The notes: generated from the sequence alone by a model not told the origin. A DNA stretch of 64,000 nucleotides from Sympetrum striolatum (GCA_947579665.1 OX388350.1:27747393-27811392); one strand, 5' to 3'. Positions 23,690 through 35,644 are shown, counted from the first letter of the stretch. Numbers and translations: made by a program.

Positions 23690-25555
23690 ATAACAAATGC
23701 GATGCCCACACTAACACAACTTTGAAGGAGGTTTACTGAACTTTACTGAATAAAATTCACTTTAACTAGTTCTTATAATAAAAATTTCGGATAACTTCAT
23801 ATTCATTAGAGTATTTCCTATTCTCGAAGGATACGTTTTTGAGGATTCGTTTCCGAAGAATGTTTATGCTCCCTATAAACAGAGCCGTAGCTTCCTTCTG
23901 CCCCAATAATGTTTTTCAGTCGTATTTGCTTCATTTTATCTAACGTTTTTACTAATATAAAATTGATAACTGATCATGTTGTAATATAATTTTTAATATT
24001 ATTTTGAGCATTCGAGCTAGTATAGTTTGAAACTTGTCACACACTAATCTACGAATAGACAAACTTTCAGAATAGAAAAAATTCAGAATAATAACGAAAA
24101 TGGCACCAGAAGTGCGATTAAGAGTGACATTTCATCAAAAACAGGGCCTTGCCTTAGGCAAGCCCAATATTAGTCGTTTATTTTTTAAATAAATAGAATA
24201 AAGAAGAAACAACGAAATAAAACTATAATATAAAATGCATAAATCACATGACGATGTTTCAAAAATTTAACAGTAAAATTCTTTAAATGCCAGTAAGGAA
24301 AAAAGCTGCACTTCGTGAACTTTTTCTGTGACAAAGTCGTCTATATTGTCTTCAAAATTTAAATTTGTAACAACTTCATGTTTGATGGACAATATTGACA
24401 GTTATTTTAATCTTTCCTCTGACACAGTAGAATATAAATAGTATTTGTAAATGTAAACCTCGGAAATGAGGTCCGGTGGCAACAGTCACTGTAGGGGTTA
24501 AGAGAATTCCGTGCAAAATTTAAAGTACTTGGAAAATATTCTACGTATTATTTTTTTACGATGCAATTAAACTAAAGGAATAGACTAACTTTGTATTTCC
24601 ACAGTAATGAGTTAGGCACGACTACTTTTTACTTCGATGGAAACTAGTCACCGCAAATGTATTCCCGGGGGAATTTACTGCGTTGTTTTATTTCTTAAGT
24701 AAAGCACTTTTACACAAAATCGAGCTTGAACATATTAAATTTATGAAATTAAAAATATATCATGTTTCGGCTCTACAATTTTAAACATTTCTAATGAGTG
24801 AAATTTTATTATACAAATTCAAAGAATCCATAAAATGTGTAACTAACATTTCCGATCTTAGCATTTTTTTAGGTAATTTATGAATCGGTAAGGATCAAGG
24901 ACAGAATTTTGTACAAAAATTAAAATAATCGATAGTTAAATATGAACCAGTCGCTCCTTGACAGAATTGCAAACATATAAGATGCAATTAATATATTCGA
25001 TTCCAAATCTTTCAGACGATCGACCATTATTTTTTTACTTAGTACGCAAATTGCTTGTTTTTCCGCCGTAGTCTACGCATTCAAAAATTGAAAAAAAGAA
25101 TAATGTGAACATAAAGTTTAACTGTAAAATCTAAAAACATTTTACTTCTTTTTATTTTAATACCATCTGACAGTTGATGATAAAATGTATTTAATTAATT
25201 GAATAAAATAATGAAAACTAAAATTAACAAAAGAAATATGCCGATCGATTAAAAGTTGACGAGCACAGACCTAAATTTATGGAAAGGTGACGTAATCAAA
25301 AAGAAAATCTTGTACTTTCTATAATATTAAGTAAGAAATAGAAAAGTGAAATTTCCCGTCGGATAGTATACGCTCTACTGAAAAACGTCTTGAACCTAAC
25401 GAATATCCCAACTACAAAAGAACTGAACAACTCAAAAATCCACACCGAACTAAATGTTTTAATCATCTTCGGACGAAAGACCAGCCGCCTTCGTCTTTAT
25501 GTAAGATAAATAACCAGCATAACAAAACTCATGGCTGGTCTCTATATCTCATAGG
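23690..25555. other. AT-rich non-coding DNA
   Basis: No gene found. A perfect small palindrome CTTGCCTTAGGCAAG lies near 24150. Nothing else stands out. Confidence 0.5.
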
Positions 25556-25559
25556 TATG

Positions 25560-25905
25560 GCACCAAAGAAGTGAACATTGGGAATGTAAGACTGTTCCGC
25601 CTCACGAATGTTTTCGTTCAGAATCTATATGGGCTTATAACTGAGATGCTCATTGTGGTGAATATTCACATCTCAGCATCCGCTCTCGTAAAGGAAACTT
25701 AAGTTTAGGGTCCGGAGAATAGCCTAAACAATCTCGCCAAGGTTATTGGATTGTGAGGTATGCCATAACCTGCCTTCTGTTTAAAAAAAAATACGTGATA
25801 AAAATGCTGCCGCTGCACTGGAGAAAAAGTGTTCTGCGGATAGATAAGAATATTCGACCACAAACATCCTGAGTCCAAAGACTCGCTGTTAAAGCCGTCC
25901 AAGAC
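25560..25905. other. unresolved block, possibly repeat-derived
   Basis: Contains AGATGCTCATTGTGGTGAAT followed by ATTCACATCTCAGCAT: an inverted repeat GAGATGCTCATTGTGGTGAA/ATTCACATCTC-like around 25645-25677. Composition is more even than the flanks. I could not assign it to a family and see no coding sequence. Confidence 0.3.
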
Positions 25906-26950
25906 ATAATATTATCTAATTAAAATGCTGTGAGTGAAATAAATTTACACCGTTTAGGTATCTCAGCCCTGAAAGGCTAGGTTTCGGCCAGTATTTCTTT
26001 CATACAAATTCGCTCCAGTGATTTTCGTATGACCCTGATTATGAAATTAATTCGTTACTATGTAACAGTAATTTGGCGCCCCGCGATTCTGCGCCCACGG
26101 ACATAAGTCCACTTTTCCCCCTTCCCTAACTACTCCACTGCCTATAAACATGACAGGAATGAAATAATTCTAATCACGCTGTGAAAATAGCTACCTAAAA
26201 ATCAACTAATTTCTTGTGGCCATGAAAGATCAATTAGAAAGGAAAACGTATAATACATCGGAGTTTTACGGAACCAATCACCTCCTATTATTCAGAAACC
26301 AGAAATAGGCAACGAAAAACACCTGAATGAATTTAGATTATGAAAAGTTAAGACTGAGATATAGTTCAAACAGATCGATGTAAAATTTGAAATAGCAAGG
26401 AAGCGTAGAAATTGAGAGAGAAAGGTGATAGGAAGCTAATGGACAGGCTACCGAAAGAACCTTAAATACTATTAATAACTTGCCTGCAAAAAATTATGGC
26501 CATGGATAAACAAAAATATTTTTTATGCAAACAATTTATCATAATATTCAAATCTTCCTAAATTCTGCATTATTTTTTAACTTTCCCTATTTCATGTATC
26601 TATACACTGTATCTTCAATCTCAATGGTGTGATTTTCCTTTTGCGATTCGCTATTTCTCATCAAGCACCAGTTAGATGAGAGAATGAGAAATTGCAGATT
26701 CGTTCACGTTAACTAAACACTGACCATGTCAATAAAACGATGGCGTATACAAATCGTATAATTATCTAAAATTTAAACATTTCCTTTCGAAAATCTTTTC
26801 GGGAGATAGATAGTATTCTAGATTCTTATGCAGAGTTATCCTTTGCTAAGTCCAGTTATAATACCCCTCGTATAGTCATCATTCAGAGAACTTCCGATTT
26901 CAAATGAATCTTTCTCTATGATTAAATAATTATAAGCGGCTCTATTTTCC
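25906..26950. other. AT-rich non-coding DNA
   Basis: No gene or identifiable element. Confidence 0.5.
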
Positions 26951-26956
26951 AATTCA

Positions 26957-27000
26957 GGGGTGGGGAACCATTTTCTTCTGATTGGTGTACATTAAATTAG
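26957..27000 (+). mobile_element. possible hAT transposon terminus
   Basis: CAGGGGTGGGGAACC followed by ATTTTC resembles the common arthropod hAT terminus (CAGGGGTGGGCAAC then T-run). I could not find the matching other end with CCACCCCTG within the next few kb, so it may be a truncated copy or chance. Confidence 0.3.
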
Positions 27001-27347
27001 GTCTCATTCTGAAATATGCAGCATATCACATTAGTAGCATGTTATGTAATATTCTATTCCGCAATTGAGAGGCTCATTGCTTGCATACAATTACTCCGCC
27101 AACGAAATCACACGTAAGGAATGAAATAGATTCGTTGATGAAATGAGATTGCGTATTTTCCATTTCGTTTTCATTTGATTTCAATGGAGAGATTAGAAAA
27201 CGAATAATACAATCGTCTGAGTTAGCTTCAAAAAAGCGAAGGAAAGACCGCAGTTAACGAAAAATATATCTCCCACATCAAATTATGTCTGCCACTTCCA
27301 ATTGGTGGTAAGGCTGGTTGGTCTCAGTCGCCTTTCTTCTTTGCCGA

Positions 27348-27419
27348 TCCTCGGTAGTATAGTGGTAAGTATCCCCGCCTGTCACGCGGGAGACCGGGGT
27401 TCGATTCCCCGCCGGGGAG
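27348..27419 (+). tRNA. tRNA-Asp (anticodon GTC)
   Basis: A 72-nt intronless tRNA. The acceptor arm TCCTCGG pairs with CCGGGGA (G·U at one pair), the D arm carries the A box (GTAGTATAGTGG), the anticodon loop is CTGTCAC with GTC at positions 34-36, the variable loop is short, and the T arm is CCGGG-type with TTCGATT (B box GGTTCGATTCC). The discriminator is G. A run of eight T residues starts five bases after the 3' end, a good Pol III terminator. It charges aspartate and decodes GAC/GAU. It differs from the two other copies by A instead of C in the D loop (GTGGTAAGTATCC). All pairing needed for function looks intact. Confidence 0.96.
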
Positions 27420-27424
27420 AATTT

Positions 27425-29400
27425 TTTTTCCCTGTTAAATGCAATAGATTTTTCAGGAATTTCCTACATTTTTCATCACTTTTATTTTTCTTTCGTAGAT
27501 GAGTTATTTTATCGTTTTTTATTTACATAATTTAAGATATTTTATTCTCCCGCGTCTAAATTCAACATAATATTGCTTTTCCTTGTTCTTATTTCTTACT
27601 TTTCTTTTTTCACTGAAGGGAGAAATTTTTTCTATTCCCTTTTGAGTATTATTCCCTTTGACGTTTAATTGCCATCAATTTTTTTCCAAATTCAATTAAA
27701 ACATTTTATTAACTTTCCTATTGGCGGAACCTCAATGAATCTTTCTTCTATTTCGCTATTGGACAGAAATCGGTAATCCGCTGTCGTCATGCCAATTTTG
27801 GCCTGAAATAGTTCCCTACAATTAATTGATTTTTATTTCCAATCGCACTAAGTTCCATAAGATAGAATGAAATGAAAAAATATTCCCAATTTAGTTCACT
27901 CGGCAAATAATATCGTTTTTATGTACAATTTCGATGATAATTCATTTTAATATTGGCAGTTCGCACTCAAGTTTATTTACATTACTAAATACTTGTTTAA
28001 GGAGGATATTTTTATAGAGGGAGGTAAGAGCTGCGAGTCAATGTTTTAAAAAATATAAGTAAGTTATTATGTAAATCGAAGTTCGGTTTGATATAAGTGG
28101 TCTTGAGGCTGACAGCTTCATACCAAATAAAATGTATTGAGATATTCAGTTCATATTTACTCGTCATTCTCAAATTATATGACCTATAGATGTCAAACTG
28201 AAGTCATACATCTCCAGTCGTCTTTTTGTAACTTTTGGTCTTTTGAACATACCTGCTGACGTCAGTTTGATTGGAACAACATTATCTCGTTGACTTTTGA
28301 GAAAATATATTATTGTGAGGGTCGAGGTCAGTTCGCGACTTATCTTGTATGGAAGAAGTTCCTTGGACAACCTCGTTCGTTTTTGGGAATTTCCTGAAAA
28401 TGGAATAAATGTAAGTTGCGTAGATTATGGTTAAGCTTGAGGATATTGTATAGGTTAAAATATTTTGCTATATTATTATAATTTACTAATAATTATTTGG
28501 GATTTTTAAATAAATGCGATTATATTGAGTAAAATTAACTCTCTGTGTATTTACGCAGAATCAGGTACACATCTAATTTATTGAAAAATATCATTCATCA
28601 GTGCTAAGGGAATACTTTTACTTCAAAATTAACAATTTTATCACCGCAGCGTGCTAACTTATGAGTAAGAGACACCTTCACGCTCACCCCTATAAGATTG
28701 GACTGCCAACAATTCAATCTGTTATCTCAGAGTAAGGTTATTATAATATGCATGTATTACCTCGAAAGATATCGAACCATGATGATTTTGTGATTATCTT
28801 CCAATGACGAGAACTTTACTATTAGTAATAGGAAATCGTTAGTAACTGAATGAGAGACATGCCAAGTCTTCAGATACGTGGCTGACATGATGCTACTATT
28901 GCCACTGACTAAATTTTTGACTCTTTCCATATCGACTATCATCATATTTCTACACCAAAATTTCTCAAACGCTGTAGTTATAGCATACTCACTGTCTTGA
29001 TTGTTGACTTAAACATTCCGACCAACTTTTGGTCAATCCAGTTTTCAGTAATTGTTGCGTAACGCTGAAGACTATTGTAACAATCATCTGAGATTTCTTA
29101 TTTCATCAATCTGAATTATAATGCTATCAGTGGAGATTTGAAACGCTTTACAATTTCCTGCTTTAATTAGTCGCTTGTCATTGTCATTTTCTAATAGAGG
29201 TACATTTTCAAATCTTATAGCTGAGGTGCTTGCATAGTTTCCCGTCATTCAAATACAGTTATACCTTGACTAGCGAGTCGCCACACCTTTTTTTGGAGGA
29301 CGTTTTTGTTTTTTTCTGACTTTGATACATTTTCTGACTAAGAATCTCGGCTCACGATTATATTGGTGGATGTGTATACATTTACGCAAGTAAAAGATTT
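27425..29400. other. AT-rich non-coding DNA
   Basis: Starts with the Pol III terminator of the tRNA gene. No other gene or element recognised. Confidence 0.5.
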
Positions 29401-29419
29401 TAAAGCGACTAAAACAAAA

Positions 29420-29570
29420 CTCGGCGTAGTAGTTCCGTAGATAGAGCAACTACACGTTGTTAGATGCGGAAGATAATAATAATAATAATAAATGGCCTTT
29501 ATTCGGGCGAGATTGAGACTAGACACTACTTCACCCAAGATCAGGGTTCGATTACACGTCAGAGCGATGT
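29420..29570 (+). repeat. tRNA-derived SINE-like head, interrupted
   Basis: An A-box-like stretch (AGTTCCGTAGATAGAGC, 29432-29448) and a B-box (CAGGGTTCGATTACAC, from 29542) are separated by a 62-bp LINE 3' end plus a 5-bp duplication. Removing the insert brings GCGGAAGAT next to CAGGGTTCG at about tRNA spacing. It is read as a SINE head or tRNA pseudogene split by a later insertion. Confidence 0.5.
29470..29541 (-). mobile_element. LINE family B 3' tail nested in SINE-like head, with target duplication
   Basis: An (AAT)n tail followed by TGGCCTTTATTCGGGCGAGA and TTGAGACTAGAC matches the 3' end of family B (compare 40080-40120). The flanks AAGAT (29470-29474) and AAGAT (29537-29541) look like a 5-bp target-site duplication. 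The insert is truncated to 62 bp, tail first on the left, so it is on the minus strand. Confidence 0.65.
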
Positions 29571-29645
29571 TTTTAGTTTCTGTTTATCATCTGATAACCT
29601 AAACTTGTTATATACTCTCTGTACTTGCTTACGTTTACTCAGACA

Positions 29646-29700
29646 TAAATACGTCTTTATCGGGTGAAATTGGTACTAGGAAGTCCTACTTTCCATTTAT
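29646..29700 (-). mobile_element. LINE family B 3' end, fragment
   Basis: ACGTCTTTATCGGGTGAAAT followed by GGTACTAGGAAGTCCTAC matches the family B terminus pattern CTTTATT.GGCGAGATTGAGA then AAAAGTCTCCT. Short and diverged. Confidence 0.45.
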
Positions 29701-29954
29701 CCTCTGTCTAATGCAATATTCACCAAAACAAGAATATGACCGTAAATATATACAAGGTTTTAACAAGTAATGTAGCAATAGAAAAAAATGCGGAAAGAAA
29801 GAATGTCTTTGTGCAGCAATAAAAAACTGATAATGATGGTCACAGAAAATAATGTTTACAGTGTAAAGCGTTGCTCTATAACGTTCTTATTGTTTAACGA
29901 GAGTGACTGTGTTTTTGCAATGGGAGTATTTTACCATTTGGGATTCAATGGCTG

Positions 29955-30025
29955 GAATACAAGATGAGAAACAGAGAAGAAGGCAAAGGCAGAAGATATT
30001 AGATGACGTAGAGTACTGGTTCCGA
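29955..30025 (+). pseudogene. LINE C-terminal scrap, RTE-like
   Basis: One frame reads EKQRRRRQRQKILDDVEYWF, the same tail signature as at 12470-12530 (basic GRRQR stretch, then LDD). Only the scrap is preserved. Confidence 0.5.
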
Positions 30026-30189
30026 ATCGGTGGGTCGCAGCATTTTTAAATTGTAATAATTATTGTGTATAGTATTTTAGATTGCAGCATTATGAAATAC
30101 TGTGGAATGAAAATGTGTTATTGTAAACCAAACTTTTACCAATGTATGTACCAAATTTTACCAATGTTACCACCGGAAAAAATAAAAAT

Positions 30190-30725
30190 CTCGGAAAGGC
30201 ATGGCATTGAAATCCCCGTTCGCAGTATCGCTTAGTACAGAAAAACCCGAAACGCTGTATCGACGGCGCTTCCGCTCCATCGGCGTGTGTCTCAGAAAGC
30301 AATTGGTTCGAGACCGAGTTGACGCGAGGGTGAGCACGACTCGAGTGAGAAAAGTGCAGTTCCGGACTCCATCTTCGATCCCCCCTCACACACAAATCCC
30401 GGCATACCAATTGAACGACGCCTGTCACCTTTCATCTGTCACTCCTCGTTTATACTCCTCCTCCGTGCACACTGTCACGTGAAGAGCGTACGCCCCACTT
30501 CTCCCCCCCCCACCCCCTTGTCCTCCCCCATCACCCCCAGGGGCCATCGATCCCCGATCTCTTCGCGTGTCCCTTTCAGAGGATTCGATATAAAGCGCGT
30601 ACCCCTTATCCCTCTTCTATTTTACCCTTCCTTATCTCTCTCCCCCTGTTGGGCCCCCCTTTTTCCCTGACGTCCGACCCTCGTAATCGCTATCCCCTTC
30701 CCCCCTCGCTCGCTAAGTTATTAGA
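30190..30725. promoter_or_regulatory. GC/CpG-rich island with C-rich right half
   Basis: About 530 bp with high CpG density on the left (GTATCGACGGCGCTTCCGCT near 30256) and a C-rich, pyrimidine-dominated right half (30480-30700). Frames stay open on both strands for that reason (112 minus-strand codons at 30090-30428; 93 plus-strand codons at 30201-30482), with no domain in either. A promoter or first exon is possible, but nothing identifies a gene. Confidence 0.35.
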
Positions 30726-31007
30726 ATTCCCCGGTGGGTAGTGTCGAAAACGGCCGATAGATGGGGACTTCGGTACCAGTCTCGGAGTTTTTTTTTTTGA
30801 AGGAAATGGTTTTGAAGATCTTTGATAAGTGCCTCCGCGGTATCTTTCGCTCAAGCTCCCGCCGACTTCCTTTCCTCTCTGTTCTTCCTTATCTGCGGAC
30901 CTAACCATGCTATCATTCGGCTTTCTCCTCGAGATTAGCACGAGTCACTTCGACAGTGCTCTAAGTGAGAAATATATTAGTTTCAAACTTTTCAGTGGTT
31001 CGTTAAC

Positions 31008-31270
31008 AAACTTAAATCTAGAGAAAGTAGTGAATAAGGTTTCTTATAAATGTTTAATTAAATTCTTATTACAATCATATTCATTTCTTTGTCTACAACA
31101 TCTACCCATACATCTAGAAAGTAGTGAATAATGTTTCTTATAAATGTTTAATTAAATTCTTATTACAATCATATTCATTTCTTTGTCTACAACATCTAGC
31201 CAAAAGATATCCGTTAGACATGGTGGTTCGTATTCAAACTTAAATCTAGAGAAAGTAGTGAATAAGGTAC
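31008..31270. repeat. 94-bp tandem duplication with a third partial copy
   Basis: GAAAGTAGTGAATAA starts at 31023 and 31117, followed in both by the same 80 bp (TTTCTTATAAATGTTTAATT and on to GTCTACAACATCTA). A third partial copy at about 31235 repeats CTTAAATCTAGAGAAAGTAG exactly as at 31012. The high identity shows a recent event. Confidence 0.9.
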
Positions 31271-31274
31271 CTCA

Positions 31275-33300
31275 GAGATAATTTCTTCAGTTCTCAGTTT
31301 AATCTAATAATCTTTTACCTACATTGGACATACGCATCGAGTTTGTGAAGACGTAAAAATCTACCCTCAAACATAATTATTTGGTAACACTTATAGTTGT
31401 TAATAGAAATTCGTCAAATTTCAGAGGATGCGACTTCAGGAACAAATGATTTGTATTCCACTGAGACCCACATATATTTCTCGAAAACGCTGAACGCTGA
31501 TTTAGTCTAAATTCCGCTCTACTCTACTTTTTTGTATTTCATTATAGGTATAATGAATCTAAGGAACGCTTGTCATTTCACGAGCCTCTTCCTCTTAAAT
31601 ATTTATGATAGAAGAAAAACAATATTTGAAAGTTCTTGCTTAGTGTTAAGCATGTAGTATAATCTTTGAAGTTATAATCCGGACCCTAATTGAAATACAC
31701 CACTCCTGGAAAGAAGATATACGATTTGGAGTATATTAAATTCCTTTCTTAAATAATTAAATTGCATCAGCGTATAGATTTTTAGACATTTCCAGGATAT
31801 CTTACCGGCCAGATTTTTGCTTAAAATGGTTGATTATCTATTCTGCTTGATATTTCTATGCAATTTCAAAAATCGAGGATTTTTCGTCATAGGAAAATTG
31901 AATATATTTTATTTGTAAAAATATAAATTTCGTCAGAAGGTTTTTGTGAGCTATGATTTTTTTAGCTTGTCAAATTGTAGCTCGGAGTAACTAATGAATC
32001 GACTCATTAACCTCAGGTTTTCCAGTATATGATATTTTATAAATATTATAATTCTGTTTTAATTGATTTCTCAAGCAAACTTTGAGTGGATTCTCTAAAT
32101 TTTCGGTATATCTACTTAATAGTTCATTGACCTTTCTTAACCTTTATTAATGGCTTTCAATTTAGATAAGTTGAACTGCCAACTATTAAAGTGGATTCTT
32201 TATAATTATTACATAATTGAATTTTATTAAAACACGATCATTTGCAGATTTATTATAATCTATTTTGAATAGTTCGTTCATTGTAACTAAGTGAACGTGC
32301 TAGGAAATGTTATAGCAACGAAATTGTTAATACGTATCCTCAAACAATTCAAGATCTCTATAATACAAAGATTTCCCACAGCAACGAAATCAGTTTTCTT
32401 GAATTAACATCAGACGAATATGAAAACCTGATGAGGTGGAACATATATCAATAACGAAAAAAGATTTCGGACCCCCTTCTTGATATCTGTAGGTATCATA
32501 ATATTAATAGTGTTCGGAGGAAATATTTCCCCTAATAAAAAGCATCTAAGCATAAAAAAGGTCGTGAAAATAATTAAGGATCCGGCGTATGTAAAGCTGA
32601 AAAGTTGTCACCTTTTGTCAATGAATGTTTTGATTAAACAGCACGCTTTCTGCTCTCGGACGCAGGTTGAGAATCCTTGAAAGAAAGGGGATAAGGAGCC
32701 ATCCTTACATGATGTCACCGCATTTTTGGGATTTCTGGGTCCCCCTTCTGCTACAGTGTCTCATGGAACTTCATACCCTACGTGATGAAGTATCACATTT
32801 ATTCCCAGACCCTCCCCTATTGTGCGGTATCATTTAAGGACGATCCCTGGCTGCTATAGCTAGATAAATTCTGAGTAAGTACAATAAAATGAACAGCAAT
32901 AAGCGATTTTCTATGGAAATACATTATGTGGAATGAGAGAAGACCTAGTTCTACTAGCACATCAATTATAATAAATTATAAAAAAACACGACCGTATTTC
33001 AACGAGTAATCGCCATTATCTGCTGATCATCATATCTGATCATGACATTTATTCATTGAAACCTGACCATGTTTGTATTAAAAATGTTTTTCCTTCAATC
33101 CGTCTTTTCTTTATTATAGAGGGAAATTACGTTTCAGGAAAACGTTGGTATTATGTGATCCCCTGATAATTACTCCGATCCTACGATGAGCGTAAAAAAT
33201 GAAAAATAGACGCAAAGACAGAACATTTTAAGAAATCGTCCTTTACAAGATCGATCTCCAATAGCTCCTATTGTAAGAGACAAAAGAAATGGGTCTATCA
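31275..33300. other. AT-rich non-coding DNA
   Basis: No gene or element recognised. Confidence 0.5.
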
Positions 33301-33309
33301 TTCAGTATT

Positions 33310-33705
33310 TACACCCCCTGCCACTCGCCGATCGGCAGCTTGCATCATTGTAAATGCACCCTCAACTGTGGTACATCTGTAGTACGAAGGTCGGCTAGGT
33401 CGGTATTGTAGTGAATGCATTTGGTTGCGTGTATAGATCGATTTCCCTTTTTTCTTTATAAGCGGCTATAAAGGTGACCCTTCCCACGGACCGAACTCAA
33501 AATTCTAATGGAATCCTCAGCCGACCGCGCACAACAATCGGCTTGGCACCTTCCAGAACCTTTTCTTTCCCCTCTCGGCGCCATTCTGCTTCGGACATTT
33601 TCCCAAGAGGAATGTTAAAAAACACGACAGCGAAATTCTCCTCCATGTTTCTGATATTAAAAAACTCGCCCTCTGGTCGATTTTTCGGAGTTGCCTAGGA
33701 ACGAG
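33310..33705. other. GC-richer unique block, possible regulatory DNA
   Basis: Composition rises between AT-rich flanks. CTATAAAGG at about 33466 resembles a TATA box but no initiator or reading frame with a known domain follows (the 74-codon frame at 33474-33698 has no match). Function unknown. Confidence 0.25.
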
Positions 33706-33819
33706 TCTATGATTCCATCGAAATCAAAGTGTACGAATAAAATCCATTTTTATTAATTTTATCTAATTTTTTTATTAAAAAGCATCAACATACAGCATGG
33801 GGTCAATTACAGCTGACAT

Positions 33820-34015
33820 TAATGATAATACGTCTTTATTCGGGTCCCAAACCCATCGTCATAGATTATGCAATAATTAAACTAAAAAGATAGTATGAGA
33901 AAAAATAAGTATTGCGGGTGTAAAAAGCCTAAGAGATTCTTTGGAAAAAAATGTATCTACTGCATGAGGGGGTGTGAAAACCCTGCGCAAACATACCAAT
34001 AGTAAAAAATAAAAC
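33820..34015 (-). mobile_element. LINE family B 3' UTR copy
   Basis: ACGTCTTTATTCGGG at the left end and ATTGCGGGTGTAAAAAGCCT, GAAAAAAATGTATCTACTGC and GGGGGTGTGAAAACC parallel 40080-40330 (GGATTGCGGATGTTAAAAAA, AAAAAATATCCGCTGC, GGGGGGTGCAAAAC). The tail side is on the left, so the element lies on the minus strand. The coding part is missing. Confidence 0.7.
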
Positions 34016-34023
34016 ATGAGAAG

Positions 34024-34200
34024 AAATATGACTATATTTATTTATTTATTAATTATTAATGAGTAGGCACTAGGTCAGGTGGTATTCAGTATTTTGGGGG
34101 AGGGAAATACAAAACACCCAGCCTGGTATTCACCCTAGTCGGGAGGAAAACCATTCAAAATCTACCGAAGGCTGTACGTCTTACAAAATAATTACAAACT
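34024..34200 (-). mobile_element. LINE family A 3' end, second copy
   Basis: A TTTA-rich tail (34034-34050), then AGGTCAGGTGGTATTCAG, CAGCCTGGTATTCACCCTAG and CGAAGGCTGTACGTC. The same order is present at 34606-34720 (GGCCAGGTGGCAACATAAG, AAGCCTGGCATTCGCCCAGA, CGTAGGCTGTAC). It is the diverged 3' UTR of the same LINE family, head-to-tail with the longer copy that follows. Confidence 0.75.
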
Positions 34201-34475
34201 TTACAACAATATTACATCTATTACAATAAAATCACAAAACCCTTTTAATTCTATCAATAAATACAACGCAAGAAGGGGGAAAGGTTTGAAAACTTCTCTA
34301 GATAAAAATTTCCTTTCTACTATTTCCCGATTAAGAATTGAATACTTGCATACACTTACGTACATCTTTTCTCTGTAAAATTAGGCACTTTGTGTTCTTG
34401 GTCGTTTTTCTCGCTACATTTTATCTCTTCCATACAAAGCTGCTATCCACTTGGCTATCCCGGAGTCCGAATCAG

Positions 34476-34479
34476 ATAT

Positions 34480-34543
<64 letters not shown>

Positions 34544-34548
34544 TCTAT

Positions 34549-34588
<40 letters not shown>
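34476..34588. repeat. (TTTA)n microsatellite, tail of LINE family A
   Basis: About 27 units of TTTA with one interruption (CTAT near 34542). It directly abuts the LINE 3' UTR, so it is best read as the LINE tail (TAAA on the element strand), later expanded. Plus-strand frames reading LFIYLFIY here are artefacts of this run. Confidence 0.95.
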
Positions 34589-35640
34589 GTTCACGTTGCA
34601 AGTTGGCCATCAGGCCAGGTGGCAACATAAGAAGGGAACATAAAAATGATTTTAAGCCTGGCATTCGCCCAGAGACGGGAGGGAAACCCCTCCAAAAACC
34701 CCCCGTAGGCTGTACAATTAAACTATAATACATACATACATTACAAGTACAAAAAAAGATTATCATAAATCATTAATAAGAACTCTCATACATAAATATG
34801 TATGAGATCTGTCAATATAAAATAATACAATACATGGTAGAATATCCATATAGTCACATTCATAAACATGGAATATAACAATACAACTCTATATAATAGT
34901 AATAATACAGCGGAGGTAGCCGTGAACCACATTTTAAAATAATTACATACATCTTGATTGAAGCTTATTTTTGAAAACTTTTACATTTTTAGGCATTGGC
35001 ATGAGAAATTCACCGGGTAAAGAGTTCCATTCCCTAATACCCCTATTAATGAAAGAAAATTTCGCTATGTCTGTTTTCTGCTCACGTTCCTTGATTTTAA
35101 AACTATGGTTGCCGCGTCCTACATAATTAGGAAGTTCAAATCTGCCACGCAGTTCATCCCAGCCCTCTTCTGATTTCCATGTTTTGTACATCCCGGCTAA
35201 TCTAAATGTCTTTCTTCTTGACTCTAGAGATTCCCACTTCAAATGGTTTAACATTTTACTTACACTTTCGGCTTTCCCGTGTTTTCCGACTACGTACCTA
35301 GCTGCCTTTCTTTGCACGCCTTCGAGTTTCTTAATAAGGCCCGTTTCGTGGGGATCCCAAACGCTCGTTGCATATTCTATGTTCGGCCTGACGAAAGATT
35401 TGTACGCTCTTTCCCTGATACCCTTCCCACTCCGCTTTAGGTTCCTCATTACGAAATGAAGATTCCTATAACCCTTCGCAACAATATCCTCAACGTGCCC
35501 TCCCCATTTTATATTTTCGGTTAACTTGATACCTAGATATTTGCAATCAGATACGACTTGAATGATTTTTTCATTTAGGGAATAATTATGCGGTATTTGA
35601 GACATCCTATAATATTATTTTTGATTTCTTTGTAATTTAA
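34589..35640 (-). mobile_element. 5'-truncated LINE, family A (CR1/Jockey-like)
   Basis: It contains the C-terminal part of a reverse transcriptase (34943-35605), a 3' UTR of about 350 bp (34589-34942) and the (TAAA)n tail. The 5' break is at about 35640, immediately beside a family B fragment. The 3' UTR wording recurs at 34024-34200 and, in the plus direction, at 45925-45976. The open frame suggests this is the youngest LINE fragment in the window. Confidence 0.9.
34943..35605 (-). CDS. LINE reverse transcriptase, C-terminal 220 codons, truncated
   Basis: Still open from an in-frame ATG at 35605 to a stop at 34943, although the true protein started far upstream. Motifs in order: VSDCKYLGIKLTENIKW (residues about 18-34, the end of the palm/thumb region), KSFVRPNIEYATSVWDPHE (about 69-87, the signature of CR1/Jockey superfamily LINEs), KLEGVQRKAARYVV (about 92-105), and a C-terminal REWNSLPGEF (about 190-199, family pattern .WN.LP). 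The catalytic YADD box is upstream of the break and missing, so this piece cannot polymerise. In a complete element it would copy LINE RNA at a nicked target. No stop or shift is seen within the remaining frame. The ATG start is fortuitous. Confidence 0.9.
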   Translation of the reverse strand: MSQIPHNYSLNEKIIQVVSDCKYLGIKLTENIKWGGHVEDIVAKGYRNLHFVMRNLKRSGKGIRERAYKSFVRPNIEYATSVWDPHETGLIKKLEGVQRKAARYVVGKHGKAESVSKMLNHLKWESLESRRKTFRLAGMYKTWKSEEGWDELRGRFELPNYVGRGNHSFKIKEREQKTDIAKFSFINRGIREWNSLPGEFLMPMPKNVKVFKNKLQSRCM

Positions 35641-35644
35641 ATAG

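Noticed and set aside
33466..33698. TATA box plus 74-codon gene
   Set aside because: CTATAAAGG is common in AT-rich DNA, and the frame after it has no recognisable domain.
34338..34728. Plus-strand open frames of 101 and 112 codons with LFIYLFIY repeats
   Set aside because: They are translations of the (TTTA)n microsatellite, not proteins.
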